Part shown: in pieces, positions 16,852 to 26,496 of the stretch | Numbering within the stretch: the first letter of the stretch is position 1 | Layout: the number at the start of each line of letters is the position of its first letter | Program-made: the position numbers and the translations under genes | Notes under the pieces: model-generated | Databases searched by the model: none | Seen by the model: only the letters and a program-made list of their open reading frames with translations | What the model was told of the DNA's origin: nothing | Assembly (NCBI RefSeq): GCF_005577435.1 | Contig: NZ_CP040396.1 | Location: forward strand, 447,501 to 511,500 | Reading direction: 5' to 3' | DNA from: Paenibacillus algicola | GTDB lineage: Bacteria; Bacillota; Bacilli; Paenibacillales; Paenibacillaceae | Length of the DNA: 64,000 nucleotides

Positions 16852-17817
16852 ATGTCACAGGCCGGCGTGGAAGCAGCAAGCACACCACCTAAAAAATCGG
16901 CGCCCCGCCGCAAGCTGACAGCTTTTCAGCACATGAAGCGCGACAGGCAGCTGCTGATTCTGTTCATTCCCTGCTTCCTGTTCTATCTGATCTTCCGTTA
17001 TGGCCCGCTGTACGGGCTGCTCATTGCATTTAAGGACTACAGTGTATTTACAGGTATTATCGAAAGTCCCTGGGTGGGCCTCAAGCATTTCATCAACTTC
17101 TTCAGCGGCCAGGATTTCTGGAAGCTGTTCAAGAATACGCTCATTCTCGGCGTCACCTCCATGGTGTTCTCGTTCCCGTTTCCGATTATTTTGGCCATTT
17201 TGCTGAACGAGGTGCGGGTGAAATGGTTCAAGAAATCCGTTCAGACGATCAGCTACATGCCTTCTTTTCTGTCGGTCGTCATTATCAGCAGTATGGTCAT
17301 TGATTTCCTGTCACCGAATAACGGCATCATCAATCAGATTCTTTCGGTGTTCGGGTTCGAGAGCAAGTATTTCCTGATTGATCCGAACTGGTTCCGCCCG
17401 ATTTATATCATATCCGATATCTGGACCCATACCGGCTACGAGGCCATTATATATATGGCGGCCATTGCGGGCATCAGCCCCTCACTGTATGAGGCGGCCA
17501 GGGTGGACGGTGCCAAGCGGCGGCATATGATTTTTAACATTACGCTTCCGTCTCTGATGCCAACCATCATTATCATGTTTGTCCTGAAGACCGGCCAGCT
17601 GCTGCGGATCGGCTATGAGAAGGTGCTCCTGCTCTACAATCCGATGACGTACGATGTGGCCGATGTCTTCTCCACCTTCGTGTACCGGAAGGGCTTGCTG
17701 GAGGCGAACTACAGCTATGCGGCGGCTGTGGGTCTGTTTGAGGCTCTCGTGGCCATGGTTCTGCTGCTGTCGTCCAACTACATGAGCCGAAGACTGGGAG
17801 GGAAGGGACTATGGTAA
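16852..17817 (+). CDS. ABC transporter permease, LplB-like
   Basis: One of two membrane subunits of a CUT1-type sugar importer, 321 residues. A basic N-terminus (residues 1-35) precedes six hydrophobic segments starting LLILFIPCFLFYLIF. The cytoplasmic EAA loop that docks the ATPase reads EAARVDGAKRRHMIFNITLP (about residues 214-233). It starts at ATG 16852 after AAAGGAGG and overlaps the next permease by 7 bp. No ATPase gene is in the operon; in Bacillus relatives a shared MsmX-type ATPase serves such importers. Confidence 0.94.
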   Translation: MSQAGVEAASTPPKKSAPRRKLTAFQHMKRDRQLLILFIPCFLFYLIFRYGPLYGLLIAFKDYSVFTGIIESPWVGLKHFINFFSGQDFWKLFKNTLILGVTSMVFSFPFPIILAILLNEVRVKWFKKSVQTISYMPSFLSVVIISSMVIDFLSPNNGIINQILSVFGFESKYFLIDPNWFRPIYIISDIWTHTGYEAIIYMAAIAGISPSLYEAARVDGAKRRHMIFNITLPSLMPTIIIMFVLKTGQLLRIGYEKVLLLYNPMTYDVADVFSTFVYRKGLLEANYSYAAAVGLFEALVAMVLLLSSNYMSRRLGGKGLW

Positions 17818-18683
17818 AATTCAGCGTCAAACACCTCTCATTGTTCTCTGTCGTTAACGCCATCATCTTGATCTGCCTGGCAATCATTACGATTTACCCG
17901 ATTTTGTATATTACGGCGGTGTCGTTCAGTGACACAGCGGCCGTGCTGCAGGGCAGAGTCGCCCTGTTCCCGGTCGGCTTCAATCTGGATGCCTATGCCC
18001 AGGTGCTGCAGGATGACCGGATACCGCGTGCATACTTGAACACTATTTTCTATACGGTGCTGGGGACGACGATTAATCTGCTCTTTACAGCCATCGCGGC
18101 CTATCCGCTGTCCCGGGCCGGATTTTTCGGCCGAAAGTTTTTCATGGTGGCCATTATCCTGACCATGTTCCTGAATCCCGGCATTATTCCCAACTATCTG
18201 ATCGTTCAGGAGCTGGGCATGATTGATACGGTGTGGGCGCTCGTGCTGCCCAATGCCATCTGGACGTTCGAGCTGATCATCCTGAAGAGCTTCTATGAAA
18301 ATATGTCGGAAGGCCTGCGCGAAGCCGCCGTCATGGACGGAGCCTCGGAGTACCGGATTCTGTTCCAGATTATGATTCCGCTCTCCAAGCCGGCGCTGGC
18401 CTCGATCGGGCTGTTTTATTTTATGGGTCACTGGAACAGCTTCTTCCTGCCGCTGATTTATTTGAACGATGCGAATATGTATCCGCTGCAGGTAGTGCTG
18501 CGGGATATGCTCATCTTCTCGGAGGGCGGGGTGAACGCCAATCTGGTAGATGCTTCGGCCCTGGCGCCGCAGGCGATGAAGAACGCTACGATCGTGCTGG
18601 CGATGGTGCCTGTGCTGCTGATCTACCCTTTTGCACAAAAATACTTCGCCAAGGGCGTCATGCTCGGCTCCGAAAAAGGGTGA
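17811..18683 (+). CDS. ABC transporter permease, LplC/YtcP-like
   Basis: The second membrane subunit of the importer, 290 residues with six membrane segments. The EAA loop is REAAVMDGASEYRILFQIMIP (about residues 168-188), and the C-terminus QKYFAKGVMLGSEKG is the typical ending of this subgroup. It starts at ATG 17811 inside the end of the upstream permease gene. Together with the binding protein and the AraC sensor downstream it forms the usual Paenibacillus oligosaccharide-uptake module. Confidence 0.94.
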   Translation: MVKFSVKHLSLFSVVNAIILICLAIITIYPILYITAVSFSDTAAVLQGRVALFPVGFNLDAYAQVLQDDRIPRAYLNTIFYTVLGTTINLLFTAIAAYPLSRAGFFGRKFFMVAIILTMFLNPGIIPNYLIVQELGMIDTVWALVLPNAIWTFELIILKSFYENMSEGLREAAVMDGASEYRILFQIMIPLSKPALASIGLFYFMGHWNSFFLPLIYLNDANMYPLQVVLRDMLIFSEGGVNANLVDASALAPQAMKNATIVLAMVPVLLIYPFAQKYFAKGVMLGSEKG

Positions 18684-18746
18684 CGCCAGTCCCGCGGGAG
18701 TATAACATGGTGTTAATAAGGAATGGCATCAAGAGAGGTGATCCAT

Positions 18747-21008
18747 TTGAATCGATTGATCGCGAACAGAGGATTGCTACAGATTTTTTTCGCTCTGCAG
18801 CTGGTCGTCGGCATCATGTTTATCTTCAACTATATGGTTTACAAAAACTCCATCTCCGGCATCTATGAAAAGGTGACGGAGAACAACCGGATGGTCATCC
18901 GCAACATTATCCAGTCGTTTGACGCCAGCTTCACCTCGATCAATAACCTGATGTTTAACATCCACGCGCTGCCGTTCAATCAGATTACGAACAGCAGCGG
19001 GCAGACGGATATGGAGAAGGTGCTGTCGCTGGAGGACAGCCTGGCGCGGATGGTATCGACGATGGATTTTGTGGAAAATGCCATGATTACGTACGATTAC
19101 AAGCTCGTCATTACGCCCAAAGGCACCAGCAGCATGGAAGCCTTGTTCGACCGGAAGTATACGAACCTCAAGTACAATTCCGTGTTCTGGCAGAACTTTA
19201 TCCGCTCGGAGCATGATTTCACGGTCTTTCCCGCAGAGACGTACAAGGAGATTGACTCCAGCACGAAGAGAGAGCTGATCGTTGCGGTAGACAGCAGCCG
19301 GCTGAGTATGTCCAGCAAGAAGCTTATGGTGCTTATTGATGTGAACCGGCTGCTGAACAGCATCGACCTCAAGGGAATGATTCCCGGGGCCTCGCTGATC
19401 GTTATGGATGGTGACCGCAATCTCATTCTGAGTACGGAGAAAAATCTGGATCTGGTGGATATCCTGAACGATGTCTACTTCAATCCATCCAGTGAGGGCT
19501 CGCTCAAGCGGGAGGATTTCGAGTATAACTTCTACAAATCGGACTATAACGGCTTTATTTACATTAACAAGCTCCCCTATCAGTTCCAGAATATCGGCTC
19601 GGTCACGAGTGCGAACCAGCTCATTATGTACGGAGCTATTGTGCTTGCGGGACTGCTGTCAATTCTGCTGAGCATCTATCTGTACCGGCCGGTCCGCAAT
19701 ATCGCGCAGCTGCTGGGCAGCTCCAATCTGAAGGGCAATGATTTTGTGAAAATCCAGAGCGGCATTGTGAAGATCCAGCGGGAGAACGAATCTCTCAAAA
19801 ATCAGATGCAGCTGGTGGACGCCGAAATTCAGCGGGGCGTCTTTCTGCAGACGCTGGAGGGCTACTCCCACTCCAGGGAGTACGAAATCCAGCTCCAGAA
19901 TCATTATGCGGACTGGTTTCAGCGCAGGTATTTCATGATGGCTTCTGTCCACTTGACCCCTGCAGCGCCGGGAGGCGCGCCGGAGCTTACGATGGAAGAG
20001 GTGACAGCGCGTCTTCGGGAAGCGGTGACGCGGGGGCTGGAGCAGGCTGTCGTCTTTCATGAGGACCATCTGAAATTTCTGCTGCTGCTCTCTGTAGAGC
20101 TGCCGGCAGGGCGGCGGCAGCTGCTGCGCACTCTGGAGATGGTCCTGAAGGAGGCAGAGCGGCAGGAGCTGCAGGGCTTCCGGCTTCAGGGCTGTGTCAG
20201 CCGGGTGTATGAGTCCAAGATTGTGAACTGCCGGGATGCCTACCAGGAAATCCAGGCGGGCTTTGAGTACCGGGATGCCGGAGGCCGGGAGACGCTGATT
20301 GATGCGGAAGCGAGCTTTCAGGCCGCGGAAATCCATTTTCCGCTCCACAAGATCGAGAAGCTGTCGAACTGCTTGCTGGCAGGCAAGCAGGATGAGGCCG
20401 CGGAGCTCGTAGATGACGTCATTGAGGAATACACGGAGCGCCATATTCAGCATCATCAGCTGGTGCATATGGCCAAGAGCATGATGTATGTGATGCTCCG
20501 GCAGGGTGATGTCACGGAGGGGAGCCGCTATGAGCTGTTCCGGCTTGAAACCGAGGTGATGAGACGGCTGCAGGAGTCGGAACATGCCCAGTCTGTCCGG
20601 GAGACGCTGCAGGAAGGGCTGCGCCGCATCGGCGCGATGCGCAGTGTGGATTCCCGCAGCAAGCTGGATCCGGCGTTTATTTCTCAATATATCGAGCTTC
20701 ATTATATGGAGAATTTGTACCTGGATCATATGGCGGAGGTGCTGGAGACCAGCTCAAAGTATTTTTCCAACTATTTCAAGAAAACCTTTGGCGTGAACTT
20801 TGTGGAATACCTGAACAAGGTCCGGCTGTCTCATGCCAGGGAATATCTCAAGCACTCTGACCTCAGTATTGCCGAGATCGGCGAGAAGACGGGGTACACG
20901 AACTCATCGACATTCACAACCACGTTTAAGAAATATTGCGGTGTATCTCCCAGCGAGTACCGGAAGAAAGCCGCGGAGCAGGGTGGAGAAGGGAGAGCCA
21001 TACGATGA
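18747..21008 (+). CDS. Membrane-bound AraC-type regulator with extracellular sensor
   Basis: A 753-residue one-piece sensor-regulator of the YtdP/YesN-like class. A transmembrane helix near the N-terminus (FFALQLVVGIMFIFNYMVY) is followed by a roughly 260-residue extracellular sensor, a second helix (LIMYGAIVLAGLLSILLSIY, about residue 298) and a cytoplasmic linker. A C-terminal AraC double HTH (MAEVLETSSKYFSNYFKKTF, then IAEIGEKTGYTNSSTFTTTF, ending SPSEYRKK) binds DNA. TTG 18747 is chosen because GAGAGGTGA precedes it; ATG 18723 has no site. It presumably senses the sugar imported by the adjacent permeases and activates the operon. The stop overlaps the next start. Confidence 0.92.
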   Translation: MNRLIANRGLLQIFFALQLVVGIMFIFNYMVYKNSISGIYEKVTENNRMVIRNIIQSFDASFTSINNLMFNIHALPFNQITNSSGQTDMEKVLSLEDSLARMVSTMDFVENAMITYDYKLVITPKGTSSMEALFDRKYTNLKYNSVFWQNFIRSEHDFTVFPAETYKEIDSSTKRELIVAVDSSRLSMSSKKLMVLIDVNRLLNSIDLKGMIPGASLIVMDGDRNLILSTEKNLDLVDILNDVYFNPSSEGSLKREDFEYNFYKSDYNGFIYINKLPYQFQNIGSVTSANQLIMYGAIVLAGLLSILLSIYLYRPVRNIAQLLGSSNLKGNDFVKIQSGIVKIQRENESLKNQMQLVDAEIQRGVFLQTLEGYSHSREYEIQLQNHYADWFQRRYFMMASVHLTPAAPGGAPELTMEEVTARLREAVTRGLEQAVVFHEDHLKFLLLLSVELPAGRRQLLRTLEMVLKEAERQELQGFRLQGCVSRVYESKIVNCRDAYQEIQAGFEYRDAGGRETLIDAEASFQAAEIHFPLHKIEKLSNCLLAGKQDEAAELVDDVIEEYTERHIQHHQLVHMAKSMMYVMLRQGDVTEGSRYELFRLETEVMRRLQESEHAQSVRETLQEGLRRIGAMRSVDSRSKLDPAFISQYIELHYMENLYLDHMAEVLETSSKYFSNYFKKTFGVNFVEYLNKVRLSHAREYLKHSDLSIAEIGEKTGYTNSSTFTTTFKKYCGVSPSEYRKKAAEQGGEGRAIR

Positions 21009-22006
21009 AAGCAGTTGCTACACAGCATGGAAAGGTGAGCCTGGCCGAGGTTGAGCGTCCAACCCTGCCAGCAGGGCATGTACGGATACAAACCGTGTAT
21101 TCGGCCATCAGTCCGGGAACGGAGATGACCTTTATCCGCCGGGCTTCAGAGAAGCAGATCGTGATCGGCTATAGTGCCGCCGGCATCGTGACAGAGCTCG
21201 GAGAAGGGGTACGTCGTCTTCATCTTGGACAGCGCGTCGCCTGCTACGGGGCGCCGTATGTGCGTCATGCAGAGGAGCTTTGCGTTCCGGCCAATCTGGT
21301 CGCTCCAGTTCCGGATGAGGTCAGCTTGGAGGAGGCTGCCTTTGCAGGCCTGGGTGCCATTGCCATTCATGCGCTGCGGACGGCCGATCTGCGCTTCGGC
21401 GAATCGGTCGTCGTCGTCGGACTGGGCATCTTGGGCCAAATCATCGCTCAGATATCTTCTGCAGCCGCCTATCAGGTGCTTGGCTATGATCTCAATCCGG
21501 AGCGGGCAGACAGCCTCAAGAAACGCATATTCCATACTTATGACACGCAGGAAGAGCTGGAGAAGGCCGTGGACACGCTCACGGGTGGTCACGGGGCGGA
21601 CGCTGTGCTGCTCTGCGCCGGCGGTCCCGGCGAAGAGCTGATTAACGCCTCGCTGGACTGGATTATGGATAAGGGCAAGGTCGTCATGGTCGGTGATCTG
21701 ACGATGAATTTCAGCCGGGGCAAGATGTTCCGGAAGGAAGCCCAGGTGCTCATCTCGCGTGCGGGAGGCCCCGGACGCTATGACACTGGCTATGAATTGG
21801 ACAACAAGGATTACCCCATCGGCTTCGTACGCTGGACGGAAGGGCGCAATACGGCGGAGTTCATCCGTCTTCTCGCCGAGAAGCGGATCGATATAAAGCC
21901 GCTCATCTCGCGTATCGTTCCTGTACAAGCGGCGGAGGAAGCGTATCACGCCTATGGTTCGGCGTCATCCGTGATGGGGACGGTCTTCAAATATGGTGAT
22001 TGTTGA
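21005..22006 (+). CDS. Zinc-less MDR-family dehydrogenase
   Basis: A medium-chain dehydrogenase/reductase of 333 residues. The cofactor turn is VVVVGLGILGQI (about residues 138-149). The catalytic zinc motif GHE is replaced by IGYSAAGIV, the first zinc Cys is replaced in ISPGTEMTF, and the four structural-zinc cysteines are missing, so it is probably a zinc-independent member, as in the group often paired with Gfo/Idh enzymes. It starts at ATG 21005, overlapping the regulator stop, with GGAGAAGGGAG upstream. Position suggests a role in breaking down the imported sugar. Substrate not predictable. Confidence 0.88.
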   Translation: MKAVATQHGKVSLAEVERPTLPAGHVRIQTVYSAISPGTEMTFIRRASEKQIVIGYSAAGIVTELGEGVRRLHLGQRVACYGAPYVRHAEELCVPANLVAPVPDEVSLEEAAFAGLGAIAIHALRTADLRFGESVVVVGLGILGQIIAQISSAAAYQVLGYDLNPERADSLKKRIFHTYDTQEELEKAVDTLTGGHGADAVLLCAGGPGEELINASLDWIMDKGKVVMVGDLTMNFSRGKMFRKEAQVLISRAGGPGRYDTGYELDNKDYPIGFVRWTEGRNTAEFIRLLAEKRIDIKPLISRIVPVQAAEEAYHAYGSASSVMGTVFKYGDC

Positions 22007-22030
22007 AGCTGCTGAGCAGTGTTGTATAGG

Positions 22031-22070
22031 AGTCCCGGTTCCCTGGAAGGGTGGAAGCCGGGGCTTTTTC
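22031..22070 (+). terminator. Intrinsic terminator after MDR gene
   Basis: AGTCCCGGTTCC pairs (with one G-T) with GGAAGCCGGGGCT and is followed by five T. It lies 25 bp after the stop and closes the transporter operon before pxpB. Confidence 0.75.
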
Positions 22071-22164
22071 TGCTGCTGAAAGAGCCTTTAATGCGGCTGA
22101 CGTCTCCGTCCCTGCTATGCTATGCTGTACCTATCTATGGAGGGTCAGGAGAGGAGGCAGGCGC

Positions 22165-22899
22165 TTGCAGCAAATACAGATTCAGCCTGAAGGCGACCAT
22201 GCGGTCGTCGTTTCCTTCGGGAAGGAGAACAACAGCGTCGTCCGCGCCGGCGTACGCATGCTGGCACGAGCTTTGGCGGAGCAGCCCTTAAAGGGCATGG
22301 TGGAATACATTCCGGCATTCACCTCCGTGACCGTGATCTATGATCCCGTGTTGGTGTATAAGGAGGCCGAAGGTCAGGCACTCGGGAGCGGGACTCTTCT
22401 TCCCTATGAGATCGTTGTGGGGAAACTTGACGCTCTCGTGCAGACCCTGCAAGAGCAGCAGGTGCCCCCTGAAAGCGTGGTCTGCATTCCTGTATGCTAC
22501 GGCGGGGAATTCGGTCCTGATCTGGAAGGGGTCGCAGCGCTGAGTGGACTGAGCGTGGAGGAGGTGATCTCCATTCATCACGGGGTGCCGTATCAGGTGC
22601 ATATGCTGGGCTTCGCTCCGGGCTTTCCGTATCTGGGAGGCATGGATCGGCGGATTGCCGCTCCGCGTAAAGCGACACCACGGCTTTTCGTCCCTGCGGG
22701 CTCTGTAGGCATAGCGGGAGAGCAGACCGGAGTGTACCCCATCAGCACCCCGGGCGGCTGGCAGCTGATTGGCCGGACGCCGGCAGCGCTGTTCCTCCCC
22801 GACCGGCAGCCTCCGGCGCTTCTGAAGGCAGGCGACATGCTCCGGTTCTACCCGATCACGCGCCGGGAATATGAGACATGGGAAGGAACGTCACCATGA
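22165..22899 (+). CDS. pxpB: 5-oxoprolinase subunit PxpB (KipI family)
   Basis: One of three subunits of the ATP-dependent 5-oxoprolinase that opens pyroglutamate to glutamate. The 244-residue chain has the family core IPVCYGGEFGPDLEGVA, then HMLGFAPGFPYLGGMD and the tail STPGGWQLIGRTP. B. subtilis KipI belongs to this family and also inhibits a sporulation kinase, so a signalling role is possible. TTG 22165 is chosen because GAGGAGG sits 7 bases before it and homology starts there; the frame is open further upstream without a site. It overlaps pxpC by 4 bp. Confidence 0.93.
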   Translation: MQQIQIQPEGDHAVVVSFGKENNSVVRAGVRMLARALAEQPLKGMVEYIPAFTSVTVIYDPVLVYKEAEGQALGSGTLLPYEIVVGKLDALVQTLQEQQVPPESVVCIPVCYGGEFGPDLEGVAALSGLSVEEVISIHHGVPYQVHMLGFAPGFPYLGGMDRRIAAPRKATPRLFVPAGSVGIAGEQTGVYPISTPGGWQLIGRTPAALFLPDRQPPALLKAGDMLRFYPITRREYETWEGTSP

Positions 22900-23906
22900 G
22901 CATTCATGTACACAGGCCCGGACTCCTGACGACGATTCAGGACAGCGGGCGTTATGGCTTTCAGCAGTATGGCGTCGTGGTCAGCGGCCCGATGGACACC
23001 TTTGCCCATCGGGCAGGTAACCTGCTGGTAGGAAATCCCCCGGGGTACGCGGCGCTGGAGATGACGCTGCTGGGCCCGGTGCTGGAATTTCAGGATGCCG
23101 CGCTGATTGCGATTTGCGGCGGCGATTTCCGCGCGCACATCAACGGCTCCCCGCTGCCGCTGTGGCGGCCGGTATATGTGCCGGCGGGCAGTACTCTTAC
23201 CGTGGATGCCCCGAAGCGGGGCTGCCGGGGGGTTCTGGCGATATCCGGCGGACTGGATGTGCCGCTCGTCATGAACAGCCGCTCGACCTATCTCCGCGCC
23301 GGCCTCGGCGGCCTGAAGGGCAGAGCGCTTAGGGCCGGAGATGTCTTGCCCGTCGGGGCAAGGGACGAAGCGATAGAGCCTCTGCTGACCGCAATCCTGA
23401 AAGGAATGGACCGGGAGGCGCAGTTTGGCACGGTGAGCTGGCGGATCTCGGAGACGCTGCTGCCGAAGTATGAAGAGCATCCCGTGCTGCGCCTTCTGGA
23501 AGGTCCTGAACTGCACTGGCTGGAGGAGGAGAGCCAAAGTGAGCTGTTCTCTGGAACGTTCACGCTGCAGCCGCAATCGGACCGGATGGGCTGCCGTCTG
23601 GCCGGCAAGCCGCTGCGGCTAGGCATTTCCAGGGAGCTGGCATCAGTGCCGGTCACGTTTGGCACCGTGCAGCTGCCCCCGGACGGACATCCCATCGTGC
23701 TGATGGCTGATCGGCAGACGACCGGGGGCTACCCCAGAGCCGGTCAGGTGATTACTGCCGATCTGCCGCTGCTGGCGCAGGGAAAGCCGGGCTGCCGGGT
23801 ACGGTTTCAGCGGGTCACTCTGCAGGAGGCCCAGGAGCTCCTGCTTCAGGCAGAGCTGAGGCTGCGGCAATTAGAACAGAGCATTGTACTGCAATTCAGG
23901 CGGTAG
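22896..23906 (+). CDS. pxpC: 5-oxoprolinase subunit PxpC (KipA family)
   Basis: The biotin-dependent-carboxylase-like subunit of 5-oxoprolinase, 336 residues. Family landmarks are the N-terminal HRPGLLTTIQDSGRYGFQQ, GPMDTFAHRAGNLLVGN and near the end MADRQTTGGYPRAG. ATG 22896 overlaps the pxpB stop (ATGA); a start at 22878 would be longer but has no site. Works with PxpB and PxpA in the cytosol. The B-C-A gene order is common in Firmicutes. Confidence 0.94.
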   Translation: MSIHVHRPGLLTTIQDSGRYGFQQYGVVVSGPMDTFAHRAGNLLVGNPPGYAALEMTLLGPVLEFQDAALIAICGGDFRAHINGSPLPLWRPVYVPAGSTLTVDAPKRGCRGVLAISGGLDVPLVMNSRSTYLRAGLGGLKGRALRAGDVLPVGARDEAIEPLLTAILKGMDREAQFGTVSWRISETLLPKYEEHPVLRLLEGPELHWLEEESQSELFSGTFTLQPQSDRMGCRLAGKPLRLGISRELASVPVTFGTVQLPPDGHPIVLMADRQTTGGYPRAGQVITADLPLLAQGKPGCRVRFQRVTLQEAQELLLQAELRLRQLEQSIVLQFRR

Positions 23907-23915
23907 AGGAGGGGC

Positions 23916-24707
23916 ATGATGAAGAGAGTAGATCTGAACTGTGACATGGGTGAGAGCTTCGGCGCGTATACACTGGGCTCTGATGAGGAGCTGATGGAGT
24001 ACGTAACCTCGGTCAATATCGCCTGCGGCTTTCATGCAGGGGATGCAGCAACGATGCGCCGGACGGTGACGAGGGCGCTGGACAAAGGAGCCGCCTTGGG
24101 AGCGCATCCCGGCCTGCAGGACTTGGCCGGCTTTGGCCGCCGGCGAATGGATATTACGCCGCAGGAGGCTTATGATCTGGTCGTATACCAGATCGGCGCG
24201 CTGTGGGGCTTTATCCGCGCTGAAGGCGGAGCCATGCAGCATGTGAAGCCGCATGGCGAATTGTACAATATGGCAGCGTACCAGCCGAAGCTCGCGGAGG
24301 CGGTAGCGGAAGCCGTGTATGCGGTGGATCCCGGCCTCATGCTGTTCGGTCTGGCCGGCAGTGAGCTGATTGCCGCAGGAGAGCGGGCAGGCCTGCGAAC
24401 CGCGAGCGAGGTATTCTCGGACCGTACCTACCAGGTAGACGGCTCGCTTACGTCCCGGCGCCTGCCGGATGCGCTGATTACTAACGATGATGAGGCGGTG
24501 CTTCAGGTCATTCGGATGATTGACGAAGGCAAGGTGCTGTCACAGCAGGGCATCGACGTCTCCATCCGTGCAGACACGGTCTGTATTCATGGAGACGGCG
24601 AGCATGCCGCCGCTTTTGCGAAGAAGATTCATAGCGCCCTGCAGCAGTCCGGCATCCGGCTGCAGGCAGCGGGGGCAGCAGTCCCGCGCGTTAACGGACA
24701 GGCTTGA
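23916..24707 (+). CDS. pxpA: 5-oxoprolinase subunit PxpA (LamB/YcsF family)
   Basis: The hydrolytic subunit of 5-oxoprolinase, 263 residues, usual length about 250. It starts [12 protein letters not shown] and carries [35 protein letters not shown] and [10 protein letters not shown], all hallmarks of the LamB/YcsF fold whose His and Asp residues line the active site. It starts at ATG 23916 (or 23919) after GAGGAGG. It ends the operon, 26 bp before the convergent DUF4179 gene. No separate terminator is evident. Confidence 0.95.
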   Translation: MMKRVDLNCDMGESFGAYTLGSDEELMEYVTSVNIACGFHAGDAATMRRTVTRALDKGAALGAHPGLQDLAGFGRRRMDITPQEAYDLVVYQIGALWGFIRAEGGAMQHVKPHGELYNMAAYQPKLAEAVAEAVYAVDPGLMLFGLAGSELIAAGERAGLRTASEVFSDRTYQVDGSLTSRRLPDALITNDDEAVLQVIRMIDEGKVLSQQGIDVSIRADTVCIHGDGEHAAAFAKKIHSALQQSGIRLQAAGAAVPRVNGQA

Positions 24708-24733
24708 TCCCGGTTCATCTGCGGCTACCCGCC

Positions 24734-25738
24734 CTATTCCAGAATCAATCCCGATCCCAGCTCGAGCTCGTGATCCATCCCGTCTACAGGGGTCAATTGA
24801 TAGGGACCTTGAAGAGCATCGGCTGACCAGAAGCGGGCATAAGAGGCCGTGCCGGGTTCATGGGTCAGCGTGACCGTACTGAGCGGAATCTCGCTGCCGT
24901 CGCGGGTCGAAGTGAGCTTGAAGCTCACCGACTGTGTCTCCTCGGAAGCGTCAAAGTAGAGCAGCGTGGAGACCGGTGTAAACACGACTTTACGTACCGT
25001 CACCGTTCCTTGCCCGTTCAGATCCAGAGTTTTATGAATCTCTACGGTTTTCGTGTCCTGGCTCATGGCCTCGGCAGATAGCTGAACATCAAATACCCAA
25101 GGCTGCTCCAGTGTCGTGCTTCGCGCTTCGCGGTTAACGGTATGGTAGGCGATCTGCAGCTCCAGAAGATTATTCTCCGGCAACGGCAATTCTGAGAAAG
25201 ACACATCTCCGTATACGGTATAGCTGCCATCGTCTTCTTGAACCGATTGGCTCATGGCGGACAGCTGGCGGCGTTCTCCATGAATCATTACTTCCACGGG
25301 AAGATGGGTTTTGTAGTCGAATCGCATACCTTGTGCAGGCTGCAGGGTAGAGCTGATCAGCAGCCGGTCGGCATCGACCAGCACCTCATTCAGAGTCAGC
25401 TTTCCATATTCGTTCTCTGCCGTTTCCCCGACCGCTGTTTTGTAGGAAGAATAGTCTGCTTGTAAGGCATTGTGATTACTGTTGAAATTCTCAATTAATC
25501 CCCCTACCACCGGGATTCGGGCCAGCGAGACCTGCGGGAGGCTCATGGCGAGGAGAATCATCATCGCGGCTGCAGTTAATGCTGCGGCCTTACGCTTGAT
25601 TGGAAGCCGCTTGCGCCTAGAGCGAAGCTTGGATTTTACGCGCTGCTCCCATTGCTTCTGCTCCAGGGCCGTTAACGGCTCCTGCTCGTAGCAGGACACG
25701 TCCAGCTTAACGTCGTTCAGCTCTTTATAAATAGACAT
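24734..25738 (-). CDS. DUF4179-type membrane protein, probable anti-sigma partner
   Basis: A 334-residue protein with a short cytoplasmic head (residues 1-50, rich in Arg and Lys at the end), one transmembrane helix (AAALTAAAMMILLAMSLPQV, about residues 53-72) and a large extracellular beta-rich domain opening with ARIPVVGGLIE, typical of DUF4179. Such proteins are encoded directly after ECF sigma factors and are thought to hold them inactive at the membrane. It starts at ATG 25738, which overlaps the sigma-factor stop (TGATG), so the two are made together. The signal it senses is unknown. Confidence 0.85.
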   Translation of the reverse strand: MSIYKELNDVKLDVSCYEQEPLTALEQKQWEQRVKSKLRSRRKRLPIKRKAAALTAAAMMILLAMSLPQVSLARIPVVGGLIENFNSNHNALQADYSSYKTAVGETAENEYGKLTLNEVLVDADRLLISSTLQPAQGMRFDYKTHLPVEVMIHGERRQLSAMSQSVQEDDGSYTVYGDVSFSELPLPENNLLELQIAYHTVNREARSTTLEQPWVFDVQLSAEAMSQDTKTVEIHKTLDLNGQGTVTVRKVVFTPVSTLLYFDASEETQSVSFKLTSTRDGSEIPLSTVTLTHEPGTASYARFWSADALQGPYQLTPVDGMDHELELGSGLILE

Positions 25739-26289
25739 CACTCGCACCTCTTTGCACTTGGAATAAAAATCTGCCGCAGCTTTTTGCGGCCCCGGGACAG
25801 CTTGTTATGAATCCACGATTCCTTGACCTGCAGCTCCGCCGCGATTTCAGCAGACGGGACACCCTGTAAATAGTACTTGTCAAAAATGCTCCTCTCGACC
25901 TCCGATAAATGGGCAAGCACCTCGGCAGCATCTCTTTGTCCCGGCCCTGTCATGGGCGGCCTTTCCTCTCGGAGCGAATCCTCACCCTTGCCCTGTACAA
26001 AACGCTGCTCATTGCGGATCATCCGCCGCTGGTAGTCAATGGCACGGTATTTGGCAATGGCCGCAATCCACTGAACAAATGTGTTCTTGCTTTCGTCGTA
26101 ATCATCAATGTGATTCCAGATGGCCAGCAGCACGTCGTCCAGGCATTCCTCAAGCTCCTGTGGGTTATAATGGACATGGCGCCGAATGATGCCGGATAAC
26201 AGGCTTCCATACTGATGAATAATGAAGGCAATGCCGTTCTCATTGCGTTCCCTAAGCTGCTGCACGATATTGTCTTCCGTGATCTCCAC
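25738..26289 (-). CDS. ECF-type RNA polymerase sigma factor
   Basis: A sigma-70-family extracytoplasmic-function factor, 183 residues. Region 2 is visible as LEECLDDVLLAIWNHIDDYD and NTFVQWIAAIAKYRAIDYQR. Region 4 is visible as LSEVERSIFDKYYLQGVPSA and AAELQVKESWIHNKLSRGRK, a helix-turn-helix for the -35 element. It is transcribed with its presumed anti-sigma partner. It starts at ATG 26289. The upstream 200 bp probably hold its own autoregulated promoter, but I could not identify a bipartite ECF motif with confidence. Confidence 0.93.
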   Translation of the reverse strand: MEITEDNIVQQLRERNENGIAFIIHQYGSLLSGIIRRHVHYNPQELEECLDDVLLAIWNHIDDYDESKNTFVQWIAAIAKYRAIDYQRRMIRNEQRFVQGKGEDSLREERPPMTGPGQRDAAEVLAHLSEVERSIFDKYYLQGVPSAEIAAELQVKESWIHNKLSRGRKKLRQIFIPSAKRCE

Positions 26290-26496
26290 GCGTGCTTCCC
26301 TCCTCTGCTTGTTGCTGCTTCCTTTAAGGATAATACATTAGAGAATACGAACGGGAGGGGTAAAACCTATCAATGCTTCAAAAATATAGGCCTGTCCATC
26401 CACGGGAATACGTTCCGGTTGACGCGCCCCAGCCGGCATGTTAGAAATAGAGGTAATCTAATGAAGGAACCATTTTAATCGAGAGGAGCCGTGCCC

